From Gammaproteobacteria bacterium (GTDB lineage Bacteria; Pseudomonadota; Gammaproteobacteria; Steroidobacterales; Steroidobacteraceae), in the NCBI GenBank assembly GCA_028293725.1, contig JAQGOE010000129.1, positions 7,824 to 71,823 on the forward strand: a DNA stretch of 64,000 nt. Direction: 5' to 3'. Every line of letters begins with the position of its first letter. Position 1 is the first letter of the stretch. Below are positions 9,207 to 17,356 of the stretch, piece after piece. Made by a program: the position numbers and the translations under genes. A model generated the notes under the pieces. That model did not search any database. It saw nothing but the letters and a program-made list of their open reading frames with translations, and had not been told where the DNA came from.

Positions 9207-10145
9207 TCACGTGTCTGATGCCTTCAATCCAGGCGGAACTGGCGCCTTGCTTGTGCGCTGATCGTTTAAGAGCAACACGATGCCAACCATAACCACACCC
9301 GAGGCGAGCCATTCCCAGGTCGACACGACTTCTCCGCCCAGCGTCACGCCGAGGCAGAGCGCGACCACCGGATTTACCAAGGAATAACTAGCAGCGAGGC
9401 TCGCCGAAGTCCGAGACAGCAGCAACATGTAGGCGTTGAACGCGATGAGGCTGCCCAGAACCACGAGATACGCCCAAGCCAGCCATGCGCTGAGCACCAG
9501 CGACAAATGCCAGGATTCACTGCGCAGCGCCGACATGACGAACAGCACGAGACCCCCGCACAGCATTTCGCTCGCAAATCCCGTAGCACCCGTCGCGAGC
9601 GGGAAACGCCGCTGGCTCAAAACACTGCCGAGGGCCCAGCTGGTGGTACCAAGCCCTATCGCCAGGAGGCCGCCAGGAGAGCTGCGAATGCCCGACCCTT
9701 GAGTGAGCATGAGAACCCCCGCGAGACCCACCGCGACCGCGAGTAATTCACTACGGCGTGGATATACGCCGAAGGCGACATTGATCAAGACCAGAAGCAG
9801 GGGAATCACAGCAATGAAGGCAACAACCAGGCCAGACGCAATGGTCTGTTCGGCAAAGGCCACCCCGCCCATGCCACCGCCGAGCATCAACGTGCCGACG
9901 AGCAGCGCGTTGCGCCACTCGATGGCGTTCGGTAGCACCGCGCCGCGGGCCATTTGCCAGCCCATCAACAGCGCGCCGGCGCAGACAAAACGAGTGGCCA
10001 TCAAGAAATACGGAGCAAAGCCCGCTAGAGCGAAGCGGATCGCCAGATAAGTGGATCCCCAGATCAGCCACGTAGCCGCCAAGCAGCCTACAACGAGCGG
10101 CGAGAACCGGCGGGGCGTTGGCCTGGTACCTGACGTAGTGTTCAT
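9207..10145 (-). CDS. EamA/DMT family exporter (YedA-like)
   Basis: 312 residues with about ten hydrophobic helices in two homologous EamA halves. The first starts LAATWLIWGSTYLAIRFAL; the second covers GLLAIGLGTTSWALGSVLSQ through LVNPVVALCLGVTLGGEV. The PVVA-LGV---GE pattern near the end is typical of the family. The family exports small metabolites or drugs across the inner membrane; the substrate here is unknown. The start at 10145 gives MNTTSGTRPTPRRF. It is monocistronic. Confidence 0.9.
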   Translation of the reverse strand: MNTTSGTRPTPRRFSPLVVGCLAATWLIWGSTYLAIRFALAGFAPYFLMATRFVCAGALLMGWQMARGAVLPNAIEWRNALLVGTLMLGGGMGGVAFAEQTIASGLVVAFIAVIPLLLVLINVAFGVYPRRSELLAVAVGLAGVLMLTQGSGIRSSPGGLLAIGLGTTSWALGSVLSQRRFPLATGATGFASEMLCGGLVLFVMSALRSESWHLSLVLSAWLAWAYLVVLGSLIAFNAYMLLLSRTSASLAASYSLVNPVVALCLGVTLGGEVVSTWEWLASGVVMVGIVLLLNDQRTSKAPVPPGLKASDT

Positions 10146-10300
10146 TGGAACGATTATATCGAGAGGCCAGAATCGTTGTGACCTGTGGCGCACTTTCCGT
10201 CCCACTGGAAATCGAAGGTCATAGAGTGTGTTTGGTTGCCGACGCCGCCAGCCGCATAGTTATCTCACACCAGCCAGGGTCCTGACTTGCCACTAGCAGC

Positions 10301-10333
10301 CGCACTGTACCGGGGTCAGACCGGTACAGTGCG
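10301..10333. repeat. REP-like hairpin
   Basis: CGCACTGTACCGG (10301-10313) and CCGGTACAGTGCG (10321-10333) are perfect 13-base inverted repeats around GGTCAGA. The GGGGTCAGACC core resembles solitary REP elements that accompany Y1 (REP-associated) transposases in proteobacteria. No transposase gene is in the window. It could also act as a bidirectional terminator between the flanking genes. Confidence 0.5.
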
Positions 10334-10438
10334 ACGGAGCCGGTCGTACGCGTACATTCCGTTCGACTGTCCGCCGAGGCACGCTCTATCTGTAAGCCGT
10401 CTTATGTATCCGCATCAAGTAGATAAAGGAGGCGTTAG

Positions 10439-10570
10439 ATGGACACCTTGATTGGAATCGCAGTGGTTGGGGTGTGGATCGCGATTTCTGTAGTGGGCTT
10501 GAAGAGGGCCTATGGTTCACGCGGCCCGTCGCCTCAAAAACCGAGCCGCCATTCACTGGCGATAGAATGA
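10439..10570 (+). CDS. Small single-pass membrane protein, 43 residues
   Basis: An ATG at 10439 is preceded by AAAGGAGG, one of the strongest ribosome sites in the window. It opens a 43-codon frame: MDTLIGIAVVGVWIAISVVG followed by a short basic tail with KRAYGSRGP. One transmembrane helix spans about residues 4-22, with a positive cytoplasmic tail. I do not know a family. The good ribosome site plus a proper helix and positive-inside tail argue for a real small membrane protein. It precedes the HAD gene by 31 bp on the same strand. Confidence 0.55.
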   Translation: MDTLIGIAVVGVWIAISVVGLKRAYGSRGPSPQKPSRHSLAIE

Positions 10571-10601
10571 GCCGGAGGCTAGGAACCAGGCGGTTGGCTT
10601 G

Positions 10602-11258
10602 ATGAACCTCGTTTTCGATCTCGATGGAACTCTCACCGACCCAGAACTCGGGATCTCCCGATGCATTGTGTACGCCCTCGAGCGGATGGGCTTTCCGGCA
10701 CCTGAGCGGACCCAATTGCGCCGGTACATCGGGCCGCCGCTGCGCCAAGTGTTCGAGGAGCTTCTTGCAATTTCAGATCCGGCGCTCATCGAACGCGCGG
10801 TGGCGATCTACCGCGAACGCTTCGGAGAGGTAGGCCTGTATGAGAATGAGTTATATACGGGGACGGCCGAAGGCATCGAGCATCTCGCCGGATCTGGGCA
10901 CCGGTTGTTCGTCGCGACCGCGAAGGCTCAGGTGTACGCGCAGCGAATCATCGAGCACTTCCAGCTGGGGCACCACTTCGTGGCGGTCTATGGCGCGGCA
11001 CTATCGGGAGCCGGGTCGCGCAAATCCGAGCTGCTGACGCGGCTCGTGGTGGAGCAGGGTATCGAGCCAGGTGAGTCGGTGATGATCGGTGATCGCGGCA
11101 GCGATGTTTCCGGGGCGCGGGTGAACGGGTTGCGGACCGTTGGAGTCCTCTGGGGGTACGGGACAGCCGAGGAGCTAGCAGATGCGGATCTGCGGGTGGG
11201 AAGCTGGGGAGAATTACTCAGGGAGGTGGACGGGATGAATGCACGACGTTTCTCGTGA
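10602..11258 (+). CDS. HAD family phosphatase (phosphoglycolate phosphatase-like)
   Basis: 218 residues of the haloacid dehalogenase superfamily, subclass with a helical cap. Motif I is VFDLDGTLTD with Asp6 and Asp8; motif II is FVATAK; motif III is the Lys in GSRKSELL; motif IV is MIGDRGSDVSGA. The layout resembles Gph/PpaX-type phosphatases and pyrimidine nucleotidases, acting on small phosphate esters in the cytoplasm. The substrate is not predictable. A TTG three bases upstream is a less likely start than the ATG. Confidence 0.88.
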   Translation: MNLVFDLDGTLTDPELGISRCIVYALERMGFPAPERTQLRRYIGPPLRQVFEELLAISDPALIERAVAIYRERFGEVGLYENELYTGTAEGIEHLAGSGHRLFVATAKAQVYAQRIIEHFQLGHHFVAVYGAALSGAGSRKSELLTRLVVEQGIEPGESVMIGDRGSDVSGARVNGLRTVGVLWGYGTAEELADADLRVGSWGELLREVDGMNARRFS

Positions 11259-11362
11259 GCGGGTTCAGCCGGCCGAGAGCCGCCGCTCGCCGGTCGGCGT
11301 GTAGAATCCCGCATGAGCTCGGAACGAGGCAGACACTGCGGTCATGGCAGAGATGAGTCGAG

Positions 11363-11890
11363 ATGATTAGCCCCTGTGAAGTTGTCCTTGAACCCGCAAC
11401 GCAGAGTGATGCAGCGGTGTTGTCAAACCTTCTGGAGTTGTACTCACACGATCTCAGCGACGTGTTTGTTTTGGAGCCGGGGACCGATGGGCGCTTCGGT
11501 TACGAGAAACTTCCCCTCTATTGGTCAGAACCCGAGAACCGGTTTCCCTTTCTCATTCGTGCCGGAACTCGGCTCGCCGGCTTTGCGCTAGTCACGCGTG
11601 GTTCGCCTGAATCCGACGATCCCAATGCTTTCGATATCGCCGAGTTCTTCGTCCTCCGTCGGCATCGTCACTCCGGGGTGGGCCGGCGAGCAGCCTTCCT
11701 TCTCTGGAATCGATTTGTCACTCGTTGGATTGTCCGCGTGTCGGAGGGAAACCAGGAGGGTCTACGGTTCTGGGCGAGTGTCATAGCCGAGTACACGAGC
11801 GGCACGGCGGTGGAGAACACGCGCCCCGGCAGTCCCCACGCGTGGCGCGTGTTCTCGTTCAATAGCGCGAATGGGCGTATGTGCTCGTAA
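11363..11890 (+). CDS. GNAT family N-acetyltransferase
   Basis: 175 residues. The pattern FDIAEFFVLRRHRHSGVGRR is the central beta strand 4 and the acetyl-CoA loop (R-x-x-G-V-G) of GNAT enzymes, followed by a W-IVRVSEGNQEGLRFW strand-helix typical of the C-terminal half. The N-terminus EVVLEPATQSDAAVLSNLLE fits helix 1. The substrate is unknown. The start at 11363 has no strong ribosome site. Confidence 0.85.
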   Translation: MISPCEVVLEPATQSDAAVLSNLLELYSHDLSDVFVLEPGTDGRFGYEKLPLYWSEPENRFPFLIRAGTRLAGFALVTRGSPESDDPNAFDIAEFFVLRRHRHSGVGRRAAFLLWNRFVTRWIVRVSEGNQEGLRFWASVIAEYTSGTAVENTRPGSPHAWRVFSFNSANGRMCS

Positions 11891-12027
11891 CAACTACCTC
11901 GGGCATGCCAGATACCGGCCGTTCATCACCGGCATAGGGGTCGGCACTCACCGCCCGCGGAGGTCGAAATTGGGGAAATGGCATCCGCCATGTAAGTTTC
12001 GCTCCGTTGCGTGGACTAATACCTGGA

Positions 12028-12522
12028 ATGGACCACCAAGCGAGCGATGCACCTTTGGACTTCGAGGACCTGGTACGTGAGCACGGTGGTCGCATTCGTC
12101 AGATTGCGCGTCGGTTTGCGGCGAATGGCGCCGTGGACGACCTCGTTCAGGACATCCTGACGCGATTGTGTCGTAGCTACGCCGGTTTTAGGGGCGACTC
12201 CAAGGTTGAGAGCTGGATTTATCGGGTCGCCCTCAACGCCGCCATGACCCATCTGAGTGAAGCGGCGAAGGCGCGCACTTTGCACGCCGCGATGTCCGCT
12301 CAGCCAGCGGCAACTGCGGAAACGGCCGGAGGCGTGAGCCCCACAGACATTCTCTCCGATTTCCTGAGGCGGCTTGGCGATGTCGATGCATCGATATTGA
12401 TGATGTACATGGACGGACTCACGGCTGACGAGATCAGCGGGGTCCTCGGCATCACCGGCAACGCAATCAACGTGCGCATCAACCGAATGAAACAGAAATT
12501 CAACGACGCCTATGTGGAATGA
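12028..12522 (+). CDS. ECF-type RNA polymerase sigma factor
   Basis: 164 residues, the size of a minimal ECF sigma. Region 2 includes FEDLVREHGGRIRQIARRFA, then VDDLVQDILTRLCRSYAGF and SWIYRVALNAAMTHL. Region 4 includes DASILMMYMDGLTADEISGV and GITGNAINVRINRMKQKF, a helix-turn-helix that would read the -35 element. The next gene overlaps or closely follows and encodes a membrane protein, so the pair probably forms a sigma factor and membrane regulator unit. Confidence 0.9.
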   Translation: MDHQASDAPLDFEDLVREHGGRIRQIARRFAANGAVDDLVQDILTRLCRSYAGFRGDSKVESWIYRVALNAAMTHLSEAAKARTLHAAMSAQPAATAETAGGVSPTDILSDFLRRLGDVDASILMMYMDGLTADEISGVLGITGNAINVRINRMKQKFNDAYVE

Positions 12523-12539
12523 AAGAGCGAGGTGACCCG

Positions 12540-13142
12540 ATGAAAATGGACGACTTGAAGGCGGCGTGGAAGCAAGAGATTGATCAATCAGTCCTAGTGG
12601 AGGGCCCGTCGATGACAACGATCATGAGTGACGTGAAGAAAATTGATCGGGAGGTTCGGTTCCGGGATTTCTGTATGATTTTCGCCCTCGCAATGGGTGC
12701 CCTGCTGTACTTGATTTTCGGGTGGTTAACCCAGGAGAACGTCGACTCGCTGTCGCGACTTGGCGTCCTGGTGTTCATCGCCGCGACGACGGTCATGAGC
12801 GTTGCCTTGCTTCGCGCCCGCAGCGTGACTCGGTCAGACGATTGGACATTGCGCTCTCGCATCGAAATGGAGATCGAGAAGCTGGAGAAACAGCGGAGGC
12901 TGATGAACCGCGTGGGCTACTGGTTCCTGTTACCAATGCTGATTGCCAACGGGATATCGTTGCTCGGTGGCCACCACACGCGGACCGAAAGCTTGGTTCC
13001 GGATGCGTCAGGAATGGCTATTTTTGCCTCCTGCGGCTTGGTATACGGATTTACGTACTGGCTTGTTCGCCGGGAAACGAAGAGGAAATGGGACCCCGTC
13101 CTGGCGCGGCTGCAGCGGCTCCACGCTGATTTGTTAGGCTGA
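12540..13142 (+). CDS. Four-helix membrane protein coupled to the ECF sigma factor
   Basis: 200 residues. The N-terminal cytoplasmic segment of about 45 residues (MKMDDLKAAWKQEIDQ) is followed by two hydrophobic helices (about 46-65 and 77-95), a charged helix rich in E, K and R, then two more helices ending SCGLVYGFTYWLVRRETKRK. GAGG lies 7 bases before the ATG at 12540. An alternative ATG at 12519 overlaps the sigma stop as ATGA. No zinc-binding anti-sigma motif is seen, so anti-sigma function is inference from position. It resembles membrane proteins commonly paired with this sigma type. Confidence 0.75.
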   Translation: MKMDDLKAAWKQEIDQSVLVEGPSMTTIMSDVKKIDREVRFRDFCMIFALAMGALLYLIFGWLTQENVDSLSRLGVLVFIAATTVMSVALLRARSVTRSDDWTLRSRIEMEIEKLEKQRRLMNRVGYWFLLPMLIANGISLLGGHHTRTESLVPDASGMAIFASCGLVYGFTYWLVRRETKRKWDPVLARLQRLHADLLG

Positions 13143-13344
13143 CGAACGTCCGCTTCGCAGATTCGAATGGCAGCTTCAGAACGATCTGACTGGTAGCTCG
13201 GGGTCGGTAGCGCCCAGTCCGGGATGAGAGCACTGATTTTTCCAACCCGTGAGTAACCCGTAGGCCGATAAATCACTGAAGTTACAGACGATTCACCTAT
13301 TGAGTGGGAATGAATCCAACACCGCGCCGAGCCCGGCGGCTCAT

Positions 13345-13725
13345 TCAGCGGTTATATGCGCACGCAAGGATAAGGGGCCCACGACAATCCAGCACTCGCC
13401 GGACGAACTGAGTGCCAGTGGCAATCGACCCACGCGCGGTCACATAACAAACGCCGCGAGCGGCAAGTTGGGCCTCATACCATGCGTGCTGTTGCTGCCT
13501 AAATGTCTCATCGCGCCGGGTACCGTCTTGCACGAAAGGAAAGTCCGGGGCACAGAGCACGACAGCCGAGTAGCTTCGTTGGGCCGCCAAGTAAAGTTCG
13601 GGGTCAGCGCGGCCAAACATGTCCAGGCTATAAAACAGCGTCGTGAGCGGCGAAGTATCGCAAAACACGAAGCCCCGCGCGCTATCTGCTGCACTGTCCT
13701 CTCGGCGTATCTGCTCACGTGCGAT
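13345..13725 (-). pseudogene. 5'-truncated NadR-like AAA ATPase/kinase remnant
   Basis: The minus frame holds IAREQIRREDSAADSARGFV, CDTSPLTTLFYSLDMFGRAD and VLCAPDFPFVQDGTRRDETF. This is the C-terminal half of the AAA_28/NadR-kinase-like family. The expected first half with the P-loop (G-x-x-x-S-G-K-T) is absent: upstream of about 13725 the frame holds unrelated sequence and then overlaps the end of the neighbouring lipoprotein gene. I read it as the tail of a deleted gene rather than a functional protein. Confidence 0.6.
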
Positions 13726-13823
13726 GCGCGCTCGTGAAGAAAGCGGTGAGCTGAAGACTGAGCTGAGTCGCTGCGACCGGGTCGTTACCCAGTTAGTCGC
13801 CTGACCGGCAATTCTACATAACC

Positions 13824-14324
13824 TCACTCGCTCAGAGCCTTGCATTCGACACGATAGCAACGTTCGCGCGTCTCGGTGAGAAGTTGCGTGGCGCCGCACT
13901 GGTGCGCCAGCTCCACTTCGATCTGGCGCAGTATGGGTCGAATCACATCTATTTCGATCTGCGGCAGAGGGTGATTCATGCGGCCATCCCCCTCCCGGAA
14001 ATAGACGTGGCCGCGCCTGCTTTCAAACCCAACCAAACCGTTGATGTGACTGTCCGGTGAGCCATGGAATTTGAACAAATAGGAACCCCCGTTAGCTGGA
14101 GGATCTGGTTGCGTGAGTTCGGCACCCGTTACCAGGTCGATTCTGGTTACCGATGTGACGGCCGGCATATCGCGCAGCACGCGCGCCGTGCAATCGGCCG
14201 GAGGAAGGGTGTCCAGTCGAGCGGAACGGCCGACGCCGTAATTAATCTCGCATCCCGCCAGAGTGAGCGGGACCGCGGCCAACAGGATGGCTGGCCGAAG
14301 GTACGTGAGGCGTCTCGGCTTCAT
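13824..14324 (-). CDS. Predicted lipoprotein
   Basis: 166 residues. The lipoprotein signal peptide MKPRRLTYLRPAILLAAV is followed by the lipobox LTLAGC. The mature part has CTARVLRDMPAVTSVTRID and a central GSYLFKFHGSPDSHINGL, possibly a small beta-rich domain, and three further Cys near the C-terminus. No family recognised. It starts 12 bases after the stop of the M16 peptidase gene and is probably cotranscribed with it, which suggests an accessory envelope role. The start at 14324 is the ATG; a TTG lies nine bases upstream. Confidence 0.75.
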   Translation of the reverse strand: MKPRRLTYLRPAILLAAVPLTLAGCEINYGVGRSARLDTLPPADCTARVLRDMPAVTSVTRIDLVTGAELTQPDPPANGGSYLFKFHGSPDSHINGLVGFESRRGHVYFREGDGRMNHPLPQIEIDVIRPILRQIEVELAHQCGATQLLTETRERCYRVECKALSE

Positions 14325-14336
14325 GGCGTACAACTT

Positions 14337-17132
14337 CTAGTTCGGCTTGGAGATCTTCGCGAAATCGCCGCCCTTCACGATCGAGATTTTGGCCGGCTCG
14401 ATGTATTTGCGGGCGGCTGCCAGCACGGCCTCCGGCGTCAGCGCCTCCACGTGAGCCTCGAACTGTTTGTCCCACGCGAAGGTGTGGCCAGCGTCGATGT
14501 CAAATCTCAGCTTCCCCGCGAGAACCTGGTCCTGGGCGCGTGCTTGCGCACGTTGCTGAGCGATACCCGACTTGGCTTTGGCCAGCTCTTCGGGCGTGAT
14601 CCCGTCCTTCAGCAATCTGGCCAGCTCATCTCTCAAGTCGCTCTCAACCCGGGCGATGTTCTGCGGCGCGGCGATCGCCGTCATCGACCAACTCCCGGCG
14701 CGATCGAACAGGCCCGCATTCAGGCCGGAATTGACGCCGTAGCTCAGGCCGTCCTGCACCCTTATGCGGTGCACGAGCCGCGAATCGAAACCCGCACTGC
14801 CACCGAGAATATAGTTCATCACGAACAGCGCCGGGTAATCCGCATCATCCTCGTTGATGTCGACGTTCTGCCGAGCGATTAACGCCGCATTTTCCTTGTC
14901 TGGAGTCTCGACCGAACGATTGATCGGCCCAATATCCTCGTACTTCCGTGTCACACGCGCGTAGGGCGTACTGCTGTGCCAGCCGTCGAATGATTCGGTG
15001 ATTGCCTTCACCACCTCCGCCTCATCGAAGTCGCCGACAATTGCGATCTGCGCGCGATCCGCGCTGTAAAAGGTCTTGTAGTATCCCTTCACGTCATCCA
15101 CCGAAACTGACCTGAACTCCTCCATCTGCTCCTCGAGAGAAGGCGCGTACCGAATGTCCCCCTTGGGATAGGTATTGAAGTGTTGCGCCAGGGCCGATCC
15201 GGCCTGCGGGGCGGGCAGGCCCAGTTGCGACTCAATACCGGTGATCGTCTGCTTCTGCAGTTGCGCGAACTCCGCTTCTGGAAAGGACGGTTCGCGCAAC
15301 ACATGCGCAGCTAGACGGATGGCGGCAGCGACATTGGTCCGCGTTGTGTCGAATGTGGCGCCTTGGCCATTGACGCCTCCATTGACCTTCAGCTTCGAGA
15401 ACTCATCCCGCAGTTGCTCACGCGTGTAGCGACTGGTACCGCGCATCAACATCTGCCCGGTCAGTACGGCCGTCTCACGGCGACCGAACAATGACTTCTC
15501 ATCGCCGCGCGGTAGCACCATTGACAGGAACACCGTCTCGCCGCGGTTCTTCTTCTGCAGCAGCGCCACTTTCATGCCGTTGATCTCGAGGCGCTTCGTG
15601 CGCTGGTCGATGTTGTCCGGTGTGGGATCGAAGGCCTCCGCTACAGACGTCGCCTCCTTCGGCTTGAAGTCCTTGAGCACTTCCGCGGCGCTTGCCATCT
15701 TGGGCATTTCCGCGCGCTCGGGCTTATCGTCATGCAGGAACACTCCGACGGTGCGGTTGTCGCGCCTGAAGTACCTGCCGGCTGCCTCCCGCACTTCGGC
15801 GGCCGTCACAGCCTGGTCCCGATCACGTGCGAGGAAAAACATCCGCCAGTCGCCGAGCGCGATGAACTCCGAAAGCCGCAAACCGATGTTTTCGTGATCG
15901 TTCAGTGTCCGCTCCGCGTCGTTCGCGAACCGCAGGCGGGCACGCTCCATCTCCTGCGCGGTGGGAGGATTGTCGTGCAACCCCTCCACCTGCCGGATCA
16001 TCTCCGCCTCCACCGGCTCAACCGGCTCGCCCTTCTTGATGACCGCCAGGATCATCTGGAGGCTGCCGTCGATACCGTTCAAACGCGCCGCCGCGACCTG
16101 TGTGGCCTTGCCGGTTTCGACCAGGGCCTTGTGCAGGCGGCCTGAGGGCGTGTCTGTCAGGGTAAACGCGGCGAAACTGAGCGCCGCTATGTCCGGATGC
16201 AATGCCGAGGGGACCTTGTATCCCAAGGCAACCACTTCCACGTCACCCACACGGCGTACCATGAAACTGCGCTCGCCATCCTGGGTCGGTTCCACCGTCC
16301 AGAGTTTCGGCAGCTCGCGGTTAGGCCTGGGAATCGCGCCAAAATACCTGGTGACGAGCTCGAGCGCCTTGTCCGCATCGAACTTGCCGGCTACCAGGAG
16401 CACGGCGTTGTCCGGCTGGTAGTACAGCCGATAAAACTTCTGCAGATTTCCGATCTCCACGTTCTCGATGTCGGAGCGATTGCCGATCGTGGAATGGCCG
16501 TAGTTGTGCCAGTCGTAAGCGATGCTTTGCATACGCTTGATCAGCACCGGCACAGGCCCGTTCTCGCCGAGCTCGTATTCGTTGCGCACCACTGTCATCT
16601 CGGTATCGAGATCCTTCTTCGCAATGAAGGAGTGGACCATGCGATCCGCCTCCATGCCGAGGGCCCAGTCCAGATTGTCATCGTTGGCCTGGAAGAGCTC
16701 GTAGTAGTTGGTCCGATCCAGTGAAGTGGTGCCGTTGAAGCGCGCGCCGCGGGCGTTGAACTGTTTGGGGAGGTCCGAATGATGCGGACTTCCCTTGAAC
16801 ATCAGGTGCTCCAACAGGTGCGCCATACCGGTCTCACCATAGTTCTCGTGGCGCGAGCCGACGAGATAGGTGACGTTGACAACGATGGTGGGCTTCGACT
16901 GGTCCGGGAACAACAGGACCCGCAGGCCGTTGGCGAGCCGGTACTCGGTAATACCCTCGACCTCCGTGACCTTTTGGGGCTTCTGCCCCGTCGTCATGAC
17001 GGTCGTGGCAGGCCGGGCCGATTGGGCTACCGGGGCGGCAGCCAGGACTGTCGCCCAAAGGAGTGCGGCAACCCCTATCGCCGGAAACAGCGCACCCGTG
17101 GGTGCAGTGAGTGTCGTACCGATACGAATCAT
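14337..17132 (-). CDS. M16 family zinc metallopeptidase (two-domain, periplasmic)
   Basis: 931 residues with an N-terminal signal-like hydrophobic segment (GALFPAIGVAALLWATVLAA). The first half has the inverted zinc motif in GMAHLLEHLMFKG (HLLEH) and the downstream Glu ligand in VVRNEYELGENG. The second half is the usual inactive repeat without HxxEH. This is the pitrilysin/PqqL type that degrades peptides in the periplasm. The start at 17132 follows a GGGGGAT ribosome-like site; an in-frame start at 17165 would add 11 residues. It is divergent from a TonB-dependent receptor, and such peptidases often process material imported by these receptors. Confidence 0.9.
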   Translation of the reverse strand: MIRIGTTLTAPTGALFPAIGVAALLWATVLAAAPVAQSARPATTVMTTGQKPQKVTEVEGITEYRLANGLRVLLFPDQSKPTIVVNVTYLVGSRHENYGETGMAHLLEHLMFKGSPHHSDLPKQFNARGARFNGTTSLDRTNYYELFQANDDNLDWALGMEADRMVHSFIAKKDLDTEMTVVRNEYELGENGPVPVLIKRMQSIAYDWHNYGHSTIGNRSDIENVEIGNLQKFYRLYYQPDNAVLLVAGKFDADKALELVTRYFGAIPRPNRELPKLWTVEPTQDGERSFMVRRVGDVEVVALGYKVPSALHPDIAALSFAAFTLTDTPSGRLHKALVETGKATQVAAARLNGIDGSLQMILAVIKKGEPVEPVEAEMIRQVEGLHDNPPTAQEMERARLRFANDAERTLNDHENIGLRLSEFIALGDWRMFFLARDRDQAVTAAEVREAAGRYFRRDNRTVGVFLHDDKPERAEMPKMASAAEVLKDFKPKEATSVAEAFDPTPDNIDQRTKRLEINGMKVALLQKKNRGETVFLSMVLPRGDEKSLFGRRETAVLTGQMLMRGTSRYTREQLRDEFSKLKVNGGVNGQGATFDTTRTNVAAAIRLAAHVLREPSFPEAEFAQLQKQTITGIESQLGLPAPQAGSALAQHFNTYPKGDIRYAPSLEEQMEEFRSVSVDDVKGYYKTFYSADRAQIAIVGDFDEAEVVKAITESFDGWHSSTPYARVTRKYEDIGPINRSVETPDKENAALIARQNVDINEDDADYPALFVMNYILGGSAGFDSRLVHRIRVQDGLSYGVNSGLNAGLFDRAGSWSMTAIAAPQNIARVESDLRDELARLLKDGITPEELAKAKSGIAQQRAQARAQDQVLAGKLRFDIDAGHTFAWDKQFEAHVEALTPEAVLAAARKYIEPAKISIVKGGDFAKISKPN

Positions 17133-17356
17133 AGCGTTGGATCCCCCTGACCTGAACACCTTCAATCACTTCCGCGCAAGTCACTCGTCCGAGTCTATAT
17201 ACATGACGCGGGCCGCGATCGACAGCCTGGTTGTTGTTGCGCACCGCGCCTTTAGTCTCATCCTCTACATGTTGCGCTCCCGTATGTTGTGGGGTGAGGA
17301 GATTGTTGTATCCTAATGTTTCGTTGAATTAGAAAAATTTGCATAGGGAGTCAGCC

